A stretch of 18,416 nt of DNA from Euryarchaeota archaeon UBA171 (GCA_002497295.1 DANO01000005.1:1-18416), one strand, 5' to 3'; shown: positions 6,816-15,201, counted from the stretch's first letter. Notes: generated from the sequence alone by a model not told the origin. Numbers and translations are program-made.

Positions 6816-9800
6816 GTATGAAGAAACTCGATGAGCAATCCATGATGGATAAATTATCTGATATTCCATCTGATCTTTCCACAGCAATCCGCAGCGCGTG
6901 GAGGGGCAGAGAAAGAGGGCTTGCAGTATTCGCAGGCGTATTCTTGGCATCCCTCGTGATAACCACTGTTTTTGCCTACGGGGTCGGCCTCTCACAGAGC
7001 GCCCTCCAGAGAGGACTCTCTGACGAAGTCTACGATGCGAAAGTCGACTTCAACAGCGAATCTGATTGGACGACCAGAACGAACGATTCGGCTGAATGGT
7101 CTGCAGTGTGCGATGAACTTTTGGAAAGGGAAGAGATAATCGATTGTGGCTTGGTTTTCGGACGGCAGGGAATACGCCTCAGCGGATTCTTCGATGAGGC
7201 CTTCGCCATACCGCAGCCGTTGAATGCCGTCGATGCTGCTGGCCCAACAGGAAACTGGGACGACGTCTCATGGGATTACCCGGAGGCGCTAGAGAACGGT
7301 CCATCCATAAACGGGGACCGCATTCTGAGAATCGTCGACTCAGCACATTTCGATGGAGAGCTAGCTAACAGATACTCCGATCGGATACTTTACGGCTCAT
7401 GGCCCGAATCAGTCCAACCAGGGATAAACCCGGTCATACTGCCCAGTAAGATAGCTAGTCAGGCGGAGGTGATGGTGAATGACACAATCACATATCTCAA
7501 TTTCACGTATGTGACAGACTCACAACCGAGTGGAAGCGAACTCACAGATTGCGAGGGGGAGGTGGTCACTAGAGTCATAGATTCGGGCGGCTATCAGTTC
7601 TGCAGCGTTACAATGTCACTCAGAGATCTGACAATCGTCGGCGTCTACGAGGAATGGCCATTTACCAATCCCACGCTACTCTTCAACCCAGTAATCGTCG
7701 GCGATATGGCACTTTCAGAATCGGATAAGACTGCATTGATAGCCAACGATCACGGCTATCTTGGAGTCGCCATAGACAGAAGCCTTCTCCCGACGTCCTC
7801 TACAGATGACGCAGCTGATTGGCTTGAAGATAATAAGAAAGAATTGGAGGGAGAAGGATATGGGCCAGACGAGGAAATTGAGATCAGATACAATGATCTA
7901 ATCGCCGGCTCACTAGTGTTCTTCAGAATATTCCTCGGACTCGTCCAAGTTTTCGATTACATCTTGATGATTCCCATAGTCATACTCTCCTTCGCTGTGC
8001 TCATTTATGGGCTGGTTCTATCCTTGGAGCAGCGCAAGAGGGAGATATCCATTCACAGAGTTATCGGGGGGACCGAGCGCGGTTTGAGAGGGATGGTTCT
8101 GAGAGAGATGACCGCTATCTCAATCGCAGGTTGGCTTCTTGGTTATATCGTTGCATTACTTTCAGTCCCCCTCATTTTGGATGCAGTCGGATTCATGTCC
8201 TTCGAGAAGGGAGACATAGATCTCAACCCCACTTTAGGGGTTGGCTACACTTTGGTAGTTTTCCTCCTCACAGTGGGAATAGCCTATCTGGTTGCAAGGG
8301 CGCGAACCAAGGACTTCCTTGAGATGGAAATCGATGAAGGCGTCCGTAAAGTAACGAGTGTAAAGAAACCAAAGACTTGGTTGCACGTACTTGCTTTCTC
8401 AATTGGCGTATTTGCTTCATTAGAGAGCTACATCGAGACCTCAGGGGGCTGGGGGCCATTCGGTGAAAATGGAATCATAACCGGCTTTTTCGTTGACTCC
8501 TTGATCGCTCTGCTTGGCCCATTCGCCCTGTGGATAGGAGGCGCTCTTGTTCTTGGACGAATCGGCGGCGCAGCACCGCGCATAGTACTGAAAATCGTGG
8601 GATGGTCGAAGGCTGTTGCAGATATTCGGAGAGGGCTCAGATCATCGGGGTCGAATGAATCTGTTGACCGCCTTGCCGTGATTCTACTTTTGACTCTATC
8701 AATCGTTACATTAGCCGCGGTTCAGGGGTACACTGGCACCCTTGTGGATGAGAGAACGGCCTCTGCACAGGTGGGAGCAGACATCCAGGTCCAATTCGAG
8801 GGCCCAGTCTCTGAGGATGTCGCTCGTCAGCGAGTGGAATCCGCGATTGCAAACTTAGGGGCTGGTGCGATCGACGATATAGACTCAATGACTTCCGTGG
8901 GTTCTACTTTCGTCACCGCAAAGGAGGGCGGGGGGCTAGTGCCCGCACTTGTGTTATTCGACGGCCATGAAGATACTCTGATTTGGGACGAACAAGCTGC
9001 TCCATGGGACAGTTATGGCGGCAACATGATCACTATAGGGGACAGTGCTCGAGACTTCTTTGAGATTGAGGGTGGGTCTGTAGAAATATTCCTTCCAACA
9101 TTCACACCTATATTTACAGACAGTGGATTCGAAATATCAACCACATACACCTCAGCAAACCTCCAGTACATCGGAATGCATGAGTGGGTACCCGGCATGA
9201 CCGGAGCAGAGTCCACACAGGCCGTTTTAATGGGCGAATCGACATACAGAACACTTGCAGGAAATGCAACTGTCGATAGTCACACCTCGACTCGTTGGTT
9301 CTTCGAAGTCTGCGATCAGTCAAATGATGATTGTAAAGACGCACTCGAACGGCTCAGCGCAGAGCTGGTCAATATCCAGGGCGTCTCAGTTGCATCCGAT
9401 TGGAACAGTGCGCATTCCGAGGTCGAGAGAAATGGAGGTCTTATTTTCGGTACGCAGGGACTCCTCAGTCTTCAATTCGTAGTCGCTTCTATGGCTTCAG
9501 TAGCTTCAGCCTTCGTATTCTTGTCATTAGTTCTGACACAGAGAAAGAAGGAGCTAGCCATCCTTCAAGCAATCGGAGCAAGTCCTTCGCAGATCATCAA
9601 ACTCGTCCTTTTCGAGATACTGGCCATAGTGGGAATGAGCATGGGCCTGGGTATTCTCCTAGGTCTCGGCATTGCACAATCATTCAACGGATTCTTCGAT
9701 ATTTTTGGATTCATATTCCAGATATTCCTTGGATCGCAGGCAACGGTAGATAGGACGCTTGTCTGGCCTTGGATGGAACTTGCAATCGTCAATGCTGTAG

Positions 9801-9886
9801 TATTGGTCAGCGTCGTCGCAGCTCTTCTGATGGTCACCAGACGTGCATTGAATTCAGATCTAGCAGTTGTTCTAAAGGGAGAGTGA
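6812..9886 (+). CDS. FtsX-type ABC permease with duplicated core, 1024 residues
   Basis: The membrane subunit of a LolCE/MacB-superfamily transporter. A first helix (about 36-58) is followed by an extracytoplasmic domain of about 300 residues. Then comes a first FtsX core with three helices (about 385-405, 433-460, 476-496), including the cytoplasmic coupling motif KREISIHRVIGG. Further helices lie at about 555-583 and 621-642, then a second outer domain (about 643-885), and a second FtsX core from about 886 with KKELAILQAIGA. Both transporter halves are thus in one chain. Cysteines occur in close pairs in the outer domains (CDELLEREEIIDC, CEG...FC, CDQSNDDC), suggesting disulfides. The ATG at 6812 is chosen because it overlaps the ATPase stop (ATGA); the frame opens 27 bases earlier. 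A second ATPase gene follows after 4 bases. The substrate is unknown. Confidence 0.9.
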   Translation: MSMKKLDEQSMMDKLSDIPSDLSTAIRSAWRGRERGLAVFAGVFLASLVITTVFAYGVGLSQSALQRGLSDEVYDAKVDFNSESDWTTRTNDSAEWSAVCDELLEREEIIDCGLVFGRQGIRLSGFFDEAFAIPQPLNAVDAAGPTGNWDDVSWDYPEALENGPSINGDRILRIVDSAHFDGELANRYSDRILYGSWPESVQPGINPVILPSKIASQAEVMVNDTITYLNFTYVTDSQPSGSELTDCEGEVVTRVIDSGGYQFCSVTMSLRDLTIVGVYEEWPFTNPTLLFNPVIVGDMALSESDKTALIANDHGYLGVAIDRSLLPTSSTDDAADWLEDNKKELEGEGYGPDEEIEIRYNDLIAGSLVFFRIFLGLVQVFDYILMIPIVILSFAVLIYGLVLSLEQRKREISIHRVIGGTERGLRGMVLREMTAISIAGWLLGYIVALLSVPLILDAVGFMSFEKGDIDLNPTLGVGYTLVVFLLTVGIAYLVARARTKDFLEMEIDEGVRKVTSVKKPKTWLHVLAFSIGVFASLESYIETSGGWGPFGENGIITGFFVDSLIALLGPFALWIGGALVLGRIGGAAPRIVLKIVGWSKAVADIRRGLRSSGSNESVDRLAVILLLTLSIVTLAAVQGYTGTLVDERTASAQVGADIQVQFEGPVSEDVARQRVESAIANLGAGAIDDIDSMTSVGSTFVTAKEGGGLVPALVLFDGHEDTLIWDEQAAPWDSYGGNMITIGDSARDFFEIEGGSVEIFLPTFTPIFTDSGFEISTTYTSANLQYIGMHEWVPGMTGAESTQAVLMGESTYRTLAGNATVDSHTSTRWFFEVCDQSNDDCKDALERLSAELVNIQGVSVASDWNSAHSEVERNGGLIFGTQGLLSLQFVVASMASVASAFVFLSLVLTQRKKELAILQAIGASPSQIIKLVLFEILAIVGMSMGLGILLGLGIAQSFNGFFDIFGFIFQIFLGSQATVDRTLVWPWMELAIVNAVVLVSVVAALLMVTRRALNSDLAVVLKGE

Positions 9887-9890
9887 TATC

Positions 9891-10904
9891 ATGAAGGGCT
9901 TCCATGTTAGCAATCAAGGGCCGAATCATATCCTTCAGGCTGAAGGCCTCTACCACGTGTACGAATCTAGTGCGTTAGATGGCAATGTCGTCGCACTCCG
10001 TGGACTTCATGTCAAAGTACGCCCCGGCGAGGCAGTAGCTGTAGTAGGTCCTTCTGGATCAGGAAAATCAACGCTTCTCAAATGCCTCGGTGGCCTAATG
10101 AAACCCAGCGCTGGAGATGTATCATTCCAAGGCCTTCAGATCAATCGACTGACAGGGCAAGAACTCGTCCGCTTACGTCAAGAAACTGTTTCATTCATAT
10201 TCCAGGATGCTAATTTGTTACCAGATCTAAACGCCCTTGACAATGTAGCCCAGCCACTCAGACACCGCGGAGTTAGCGCGGCAGCTTCCAGAAGAAAGGC
10301 AAAAGTACTCCTCGATAAACTAGGAATGGGCGACAGATCAAATGGCATGCCCGCCCAACTTTCTGGAGGCGAGCAACAAAGAGTCGCCATTGCTAGAGCG
10401 CTCATCACTAATCCAAAACTCATACTCGCTGATGAGCCAACTGGTGCATTAGACCCCATTACCAGCAGAGAGGTACTGTCGCTGTTCGCCAAATTGCACG
10501 AGGAAGAGGATGTGGCATTCCTGCTTGTAACCCATAGCCGAGAAGTCGCCTCTTTCGCAGATCGATCACTCGAACTAAGGGAGGGGAGATTTATCGCCCA
10601 ACATGGAAATGACGTGGACATCGCTGATCTGAGTAGCACCCGAGCCCTCATAATCGACGAGACAGGGACATTGACGTTACCTCCAGAAATCCTGACCCAA
10701 CTCGGCGGCCCTGGTAGATTTGACATCGATGCTGATGGTGATAGTTTGACAATGTCTAGAGCTGATGAAAGAGACCCTGATGACAACATCGCTCCAGTTA
10801 ATTTGACTCTAGCTGCTGAGTGCCCTGCATGCAAGTATGTCTACACAGACGATGCTCAAGAATGCCCATCATGCGGATCTTCTAGGCCAATGGTTCCGGT
10901 CTAG
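9891..10904 (+). CDS. ABC ATPase with C-terminal AbrB-like hairpin and zinc ribbon
   Basis: A second nucleotide-binding subunit of the operon, 337 residues. The ATPase domain (1 to about 240) is complete: Walker A GPSGSGKST (53-61), Q-loop FQDANLLP, signature LSGGEQQRVAIARA, Walker B LILADEPTGALD and H-loop VTHS. It continues about 100 residues past the usual end. Residues 251-293 read ALIIDETGTLTLPPEIL, then a short loop, then GRFDIDADGDSLTM, which resembles an AbrB/MazE-type swapped hairpin. A C-terminal zinc ribbon follows, with Cys311, Cys314, Cys325 and Cys328 (CPAC-x10-CPSC). The tail may bind DNA, regulate the operon, or hold the complex together; that is inference. A GGGAG at the end of the permease gene sits about 8 bases before this ATG, and only 4 bases separate the genes. 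Confidence 0.88.
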   Translation: MKGFHVSNQGPNHILQAEGLYHVYESSALDGNVVALRGLHVKVRPGEAVAVVGPSGSGKSTLLKCLGGLMKPSAGDVSFQGLQINRLTGQELVRLRQETVSFIFQDANLLPDLNALDNVAQPLRHRGVSAAASRRKAKVLLDKLGMGDRSNGMPAQLSGGEQQRVAIARALITNPKLILADEPTGALDPITSREVLSLFAKLHEEEDVAFLLVTHSREVASFADRSLELREGRFIAQHGNDVDIADLSSTRALIIDETGTLTLPPEILTQLGGPGRFDIDADGDSLTMSRADERDPDDNIAPVNLTLAAECPACKYVYTDDAQECPSCGSSRPMVPV

Positions 10905-10917
10905 ATCCCATTCAACC

Positions 10918-11937
10918 TCAAAGTGTCGGAAGAGACAGCTTCTGAGGCTTTGCAATCCCCAGATCTTTGGGCAGATCACGTATCTTCTCAGGCAGTTTAA
11001 CAGGAATCATCTCCCTTCCAATAAGAGCCACACGACTTTCACGCCTCTCAGACAAGACCTCACGATCCACCAACGGTGCAAGCTCGTGTGAGAATTCCAT
11101 CACTTCGTCATGACTTGGCATATTCTCAATGCTCAGATTGTTTCTACTATTGCCGACATACACGTAACCCTTCGCTTCAATGAAGTCCGGATCAGCCAAC
11201 CGATCAAGCCTCGCATAATCCTCGTGGTGGCCCATAGATTCGCCTTTGATGAGCGTGTGCCTGCACACCGTTCTCGTATCGAGCGATGGAAGAATCTCAA
11301 GAGTCTGCTCAAGCTTATAGAAGGCAGATTGGTCGAATTTTGGTTTACAGAGCCGATCAAATATCTCTTTGTTAGGAGCATCCACACTCACATAAAGCTG
11401 AGTGGGCAGAGGATCCAGATTCTCGATCACCTTCGGAAGACTGCCATTTGTCACAAGAAAAGTACTAGTCCCATGTTGGTGACATATATCGAGAAACTCT
11501 CCCAGTCTTGAGTAGAGGGTGGGCTCCCCATTAAGTGAGATTGCGACATGCTTCGGATTCTGTGCATCGAGCCATTTCTCTCGATCAGCCTTAGGGTTTC
11601 CACCGAATCCAGTCAGAAGCCTTCGATGAGCCCTAACGCTCTGGAGATAGAGCTCATACGGGTCATCATCGATTTTATTCAGAGTATCCGAGTGAGGCTC
11701 TCTCCAGCAGTAGGTGCAGCCTAGATTGCAAGTATCCACATTGGGCGCCATCTGCATACAACCATGGCTCTCTATGCCGTAGAACGTTCCCTTGTAGCAC
11801 GATCTGTCCGCAATCAGGGATTGCTTCGTCCAATGGCAGACTTTGACGCCACCATGCTCGCCCACCAGGTGGTAGCGCTGCTTAGCAAGCTTAGCCGCGA
11901 TACGCGGCTCAATCTTCGTCACGGGGCTCTGCACCAT
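10918..11937 (-). CDS. taw1: 4-demethylwyosine synthase (Taw1/TYW1), radical SAM
   Basis: A radical SAM enzyme that condenses N1-methylguanosine at position 37 of tRNA-Phe with pyruvate to form the tricyclic 4-demethylwyosine, the second step of wyosine-type base synthesis in archaea and eukaryotes. From Met at 11937 (339 residues) it has the radical SAM cluster Cys70, Cys74, Cys77 (CNLGCTYCW). Three further Cys at 34, 47 and 60 match the second [4Fe-4S] cluster, and Lys49 in CYKGTFYGI matches the pyruvate Schiff-base lysine; all are offset by 8 from the Pyrococcus abyssi numbering known to me. SLNGEPTLY and the rest of the barrel follow. The frame opens at an ATG at 12003, but the only TATA-like element (11994-12000) lies just downstream of that, so the later ATG with AGGGGG nine bases upstream is preferred. 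It was probably co-transcribed with the YbjQ genes upstream or from its own promoter. Confidence 0.93.
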   Translation of the reverse strand: MVQSPVTKIEPRIAAKLAKQRYHLVGEHGGVKVCHWTKQSLIADRSCYKGTFYGIESHGCMQMAPNVDTCNLGCTYCWREPHSDTLNKIDDDPYELYLQSVRAHRRLLTGFGGNPKADREKWLDAQNPKHVAISLNGEPTLYSRLGEFLDICHQHGTSTFLVTNGSLPKVIENLDPLPTQLYVSVDAPNKEIFDRLCKPKFDQSAFYKLEQTLEILPSLDTRTVCRHTLIKGESMGHHEDYARLDRLADPDFIEAKGYVYVGNSRNNLSIENMPSHDEVMEFSHELAPLVDREVLSERRESRVALIGREMIPVKLPEKIRDLPKDLGIAKPQKLSLPTL

Positions 11938-11993
11938 GTCCTCATTCCCCCTAGCACTGGCTAATTGCCTTGAATCATTCCTTAATTTTGCAA

Positions 11994-12000
11994 GATATAC
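11994..12000 (-). promoter_or_regulatory. TATA-like box for taw1
   Basis: GTATATC on the minus strand would place transcription start near 11971, giving a short leader that contains AGGGGG before the ATG at 11937. This element lies inside the longer reading frame starting at 12003, an argument against that longer start. Confidence 0.4.
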
Positions 12001-12022
12001 CATCTACAGAAGGCCAATCGAG

Positions 12023-12652
12023 TCATCCTCGGAGAGGCTTATCCAATTTCACGCCAGTCCCATATGCAAATATCTCAATCCCCTTGGAACCTTGCTTCTT
12101 TCCTCTGTGCGTGCCTATCATGCTCGTGTCCAGCCTGACTCCTATCACTGCATCGTATCCCTTGTCAGTGGCCATTTCCCGCAATCTTTGGAATACCTCA
12201 GATCTACCCAATGCTATCAAATCATGATACACGTCGATGGAACCTCCGAACAGCATGTAAATCGATGCAACCAGTTGCTGCCAGTGACTGGGCCCGACTA
12301 CTATGCTAGTCCAGATTACACCTGACTCAGACACATTCTGGGGTCTTCGCAGTTTATCCATGGAAAGTACGTCCTTTCCTGTTCTGGAAAGGGTCTGTCT
12401 CTCGCGCAACAGAAGACTATCTTGCCATTCTTTCTTTTTCGATGAGCCTGTCAACGCGCCATAAAGAAACAGGAATGGATAAGCAATTGAGAATAAAATC
12501 CCATATACAGCCCAAAGTACACTCCAAAGGAGAATCAGCAAGAGCGGAAGTCCGCACACAGCATAGAAAAGAAGCTCGATTGTTTCCAGAGGTGACTCCT
12601 CCTGTTCATTCCGTGACCACTGCAGTCCCGTAGCAGAATAACTCGGCTGCAC
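12023..12652 (-). CDS. Membrane-anchored UPF0145/YbjQ-domain protein
   Basis: About 209 residues from a GTG at 12652. The N-terminus carries a long hydrophobic stretch (about 26-70, LLFYAVCGLPLLLILLWSVLW and on), enough for two membrane helices. A basic linker precedes a C-terminal YbjQ (UPF0145) domain: GVIWTSIVVGPSHW, then GGSIDVYHDLIALGRSEVFQRL, GYDAVIGVRLDTSMIG and the terminal EIFAYGTGV typical of the family. The molecular role of the family is unknown, although it is listed as a putative heavy-metal-binding domain. The GTG start overlaps the preceding YbjQ gene by 47 bases in another frame. A strong AGGAGGAG lies upstream of an in-frame CTG at 12589, so the true start may be there (188 residues). 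Two paralogues side by side suggest a hetero-oligomer. Confidence 0.8.
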   Translation of the reverse strand: MQPSYSATGLQWSRNEQEESPLETIELLFYAVCGLPLLLILLWSVLWAVYGILFSIAYPFLFLYGALTGSSKKKEWQDSLLLRERQTLSRTGKDVLSMDKLRRPQNVSESGVIWTSIVVGPSHWQQLVASIYMLFGGSIDVYHDLIALGRSEVFQRLREMATDKGYDAVIGVRLDTSMIGTHRGKKQGSKGIEIFAYGTGVKLDKPLRG

Positions 12653-12941
12653 CAGGAGATACGGCGGAAGTCGCGAATCTCAGATTCACAACTCCGTTGG
12701 CCCCTCTGGCTTTTGCATCAGCCACCATCCGCATGAACGCCTCATTCCGAGATTCGACGAGTAGCTCTGTGTATTGCGGTAACTCGCCTCCTACGATGTT
12801 CTTCATCATCTGGGTAAAATCTCGCCACACATTCTTTGCCCTGACTGTTGAACCTGAAACAACACCAAGCTGATCCTTGATTATGAATCCGGGGATTGTC
12901 TCTGTGCTTACGACGTGTATTCCATCAACGGTTGCTGACAT
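12606..12941 (-). CDS. UPF0145/YbjQ family protein
   Basis: A 111-residue soluble protein covering a complete YbjQ domain: IHVVSTETIPGFIIKDQLG, GSTVRAKNVWRD, GGELPQYTELLVESRNEAF, GANGVVNLRFATS and the C-terminal ELFCYGTAVV. The length equals that of stand-alone family members, which form ring-shaped oligomers; their function is not known. A TATA-like ATATAC lies about 25 bases before the ATG, overlapping the stop of the upstream gene, and no Shine-Dalgarno is present, so a leaderless transcript is likely. The downstream gene encodes a second copy of the domain with a membrane anchor. Confidence 0.88.
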   Translation of the reverse strand: MSATVDGIHVVSTETIPGFIIKDQLGVVSGSTVRAKNVWRDFTQMMKNIVGGELPQYTELLVESRNEAFMRMVADAKARGANGVVNLRFATSAVSPGAAELFCYGTAVVTE

Positions 12942-12962
12942 AGTTCGACTTGGAGACTCCTG

Positions 12963-12970
12963 ATATACTA
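12963..12970 (-). promoter_or_regulatory. TATA-like box for the UPF0145 gene
   Basis: TAGTATAT on the minus strand is centred about 25 bases upstream of the ATG at 12941. It also contains the stop codon of the preceding membrane protein gene. The spacing fits archaeal leaderless transcription. Confidence 0.5.
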
Positions 12971-13636
12971 ACTGTCTGGAAGATGAAACGCTGACTCCAA
13001 ATCATAATCACTTTCAGTTATTTTCGACCTTGCAGCAACAACAACCAGTAGGGCTGCAAGACATGAGTTGCATATCACAATCTGCACCAATGACAATGTC
13101 AGGCTAAATGTCTCTGTTAGATCGAACCACAGTTGCATACCCGAGTCGCCCACCTCAGAGTATTGTGGCATGAATCCCACACGATAGAACATCAGAGTGG
13201 TGATAATTTGACTCGCCATGAAGCCAACCAACCAACCTGAAACCAACTTCAGACCAAGGTCCCTGTCTCCATTCCAAAGAACAGGAATAGAAGCAGCAGA
13301 AATCAGAATCAGAACCATGCTGAATGCTGCTGAAACCTCAAATATGCCTGATTCAATAATCGACTCCCAGTAATCCATCGACTCATTCCAGAAGACCTCT
13401 CCCTCGCGCCATTCACTCTGTTCTCGTTCATTACCGTCGCTGGGATACTCTCCAGCTATGTCTTCCCACTCAGTCGAGCTAAGTCTTTCCACGCCCAATG
13501 GCACTAGAAGGGAACTAGCAACTTGTCCCACAGATAGCAGGAACATGAGCCCCATCACAATGGCGGTTCCTCTCAGCCACCACGAATTGGGCTCTTTCGG
13601 TAGCGCTTCCACGTCACCATCGTGTATCGATAGCAT
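12968..13636 (-). CDS. Four-helix membrane protein, function unknown
   Basis: A 222-residue protein I cannot assign to a family. It has four likely membrane helices, at about 24-46, 100-120, 130-150 and 180-202. The first loop (47-98) is very acidic and rich in Trp and Glu, consistent with an outward-facing domain, and both ends are hydrophilic. There are no catalytic motifs. The ATG at 13636 is preceded by an A/T-rich stretch (AAATTAGA about 24 bases upstream) usable as a promoter. It heads the minus-strand cluster that continues with the two UPF0145 genes and taw1, and shares a divergent promoter region with IMP dehydrogenase. Confidence 0.7.
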   Translation of the reverse strand: MLSIHDGDVEALPKEPNSWWLRGTAIVMGLMFLLSVGQVASSLLVPLGVERLSSTEWEDIAGEYPSDGNEREQSEWREGEVFWNESMDYWESIIESGIFEVSAAFSMVLILISAASIPVLWNGDRDLGLKLVSGWLVGFMASQIITTLMFYRVGFMPQYSEVGDSGMQLWFDLTETFSLTLSLVQIVICNSCLAALLVVVAARSKITESDYDLESAFHLPDS

Positions 13637-13737
13637 TTGAAATCAATGTAGAGAGTCTAATTTGATTGAAAAGTCCTACACTTGGAAACCGGCTGACTCA
13701 CGAATGGTTGATGTACGACCGGCTTGGGATATCCCCA
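13637..13737. promoter_or_regulatory. Divergent promoter region between the membrane protein and IMP dehydrogenase
   Basis: About 100 bases separate the two divergent starts. The A/T-rich part lies at 13655-13672 and could hold TATA boxes for both directions. A TATA box there would give the IMP dehydrogenase transcript a leader of about 50 bases; no clear Shine-Dalgarno precedes its ATG. The IMP dehydrogenase frame is open back to 13666 through this region. Confidence 0.35.
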
Positions 13738-15195
13738 ATGGCGACCCCAAGTATATCCGAAGCTCTCACTTTTGATGACGTTCTTCTATTGCCAGCTGCA
13801 AGCTCAGTACTTCCTGCTGAAGTGCAGCTTTCAACGAGGCTTACACGTACAATAAACCTCAATATTCCAATAATTTCTGCTGCAATGGACACCGTCACTG
13901 AGTCTGAAATGGCAATAGCATTGGCGCAGGCAGGGGGAATTGGGGTAATCCACAGAAATATGCTGGCTGAGAAACAGGCCGAGCATGTCAGGAGGGTCAA
14001 GAGATTCGAGGCAGGCATGGTCATTGATCCGGTGACAACAACACCAGATGCATCCATAGGGGATCTACGGAATTTGAAGGGAAAACATGGATTCTCAGGT
14101 CTTCCCGTTATCGATGATGGTAGACTCGTTGGCATAATCACCAATCGGGACATACGTTTCGTAGAGGATGATTCGGAGAAGGTAGGCTCACTGATGACCA
14201 GGGACCTTGTCACAGTCCCAATCGATGTCAATCCAGAGGAAGCCAAGCGTCTGATGCATCACCATAGAATCGAGAAATTACTCGTCGTAGAGGGGGACAA
14301 GTGCCTTGGATTAATGACAGTTCGCGACATTGAAAGAGATCTCAATCATCCTGACTCATGCAAAGACGACAGAGGCAGGCTCAGGGTAGCCGCAGCCACT
14401 GGAACAGGGGATAAGGGGGTCGATCGTGCTACGGCCCTACACGATGCAGGCGCGGATGCTATTGTAGTAGACACCGCTCATGGTCACTCAGAGGGGGTAA
14501 TCGATACTGTGAGGAGGGTAAGGGAGATGATCGGAAATGAAACTCAAATCATCGCAGGTAATGTGGCAACCGATTCTGCAGCCATAGCTCTCATAGATGC
14601 TGGAGCAGATGCGATCAAGGTGGGAATAGGGCCTGGATCGATATGCACAACCAGGATCGTTTCTGGGGTGGGGGTTCCTCAGATGACCGCAGTCATGAGT
14701 GCGGTGTCTGCGTGTTCCGAAAGGGGGATACCCGTGATCGCCGATGGCGGTATCAAATTTAGCGGCGATATAGCGAAGGCAATAGCCGCTGGAGCCAATT
14801 CAGTAATGATAGGCTCCCTTCTTGCAGGAACCAACGAGGCTCCAGGTGAGACCATTTTGTATCAAGGCAGGTCGTACAAGGTATACAGGGGAATGGGCTC
14901 CGTCGGGGCTATGGTGGACGGCGCCCATGACCGATACTTCCAGTCCGAGCAGGGTGATACGAGAAAGTATGTCCCTGAAGGAATCGAAGGAAGAGTTCCC
15001 GCTAGGGGACCAGTCGACAATGTTCTGTATCAGCTGCTTGGGGGACTAAGATCCGCAATGGGGTACACCGGAAATGAATCGATAGACTCGATGCGTGAGA
15101 ATTGCTCATTCGTGAAAATAACCAATGCGGGACTTTCCGAATCACACGTACACGATGTGGAAATCACCAGAGAAGCCCCGAATTACCGTCGATAA
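13738..15195 (+). CDS. guaB: IMP dehydrogenase
   Basis: Oxidises IMP to XMP with NAD+, the committed step of GMP synthesis, as a cytoplasmic tetramer. It has 485 residues from the ATG at 13738, the usual family length, opening with ALTFDDVLLLPA. Two CBS domains (about 90-205, with SGLPVIDDGRLVGIITNRDI and EKLLVVEGDKCLGLMTVRDI) are inserted in the barrel. The active-site loop GPGSICTTR carries the catalytic Cys303. The flap has RGMGSVGAM, the DRYFQ Arg-Tyr dyad and VPEGIEGRVP, which separates it from GMP reductase. Upstream in-frame starts (ATG 13711, TTG 13666) exist but would add residues not seen in the family. It ends 6 bases from the convergent helicase gene. Confidence 0.96.
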   Translation: MATPSISEALTFDDVLLLPAASSVLPAEVQLSTRLTRTINLNIPIISAAMDTVTESEMAIALAQAGGIGVIHRNMLAEKQAEHVRRVKRFEAGMVIDPVTTTPDASIGDLRNLKGKHGFSGLPVIDDGRLVGIITNRDIRFVEDDSEKVGSLMTRDLVTVPIDVNPEEAKRLMHHHRIEKLLVVEGDKCLGLMTVRDIERDLNHPDSCKDDRGRLRVAAATGTGDKGVDRATALHDAGADAIVVDTAHGHSEGVIDTVRRVREMIGNETQIIAGNVATDSAAIALIDAGADAIKVGIGPGSICTTRIVSGVGVPQMTAVMSAVSACSERGIPVIADGGIKFSGDIAKAIAAGANSVMIGSLLAGTNEAPGETILYQGRSYKVYRGMGSVGAMVDGAHDRYFQSEQGDTRKYVPEGIEGRVPARGPVDNVLYQLLGGLRSAMGYTGNESIDSMRENCSFVKITNAGLSESHVHDVEITREAPNYRR

Positions 15196-15201
15196 AGACA
15201 G

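Noticed and set aside
10178..10834. A 218-residue minus-strand ORF across the second ABC ATPase
   Set aside because: Serine-rich, low-information translation antisense to a gene with all ABC motifs; no ribosome binding site or promoter.
13666..13737. A longer N-terminus for IMP dehydrogenase
   Set aside because: The 24 extra residues precede the usual family start and occupy the likely promoter and leader; the ATG at 13738 gives the normal length.
13698..14246. A 182-residue minus-strand ORF opposite IMP dehydrogenase
   Set aside because: It overlaps the IMP dehydrogenase N-terminal and CBS region, which is clearly coding on the plus strand.
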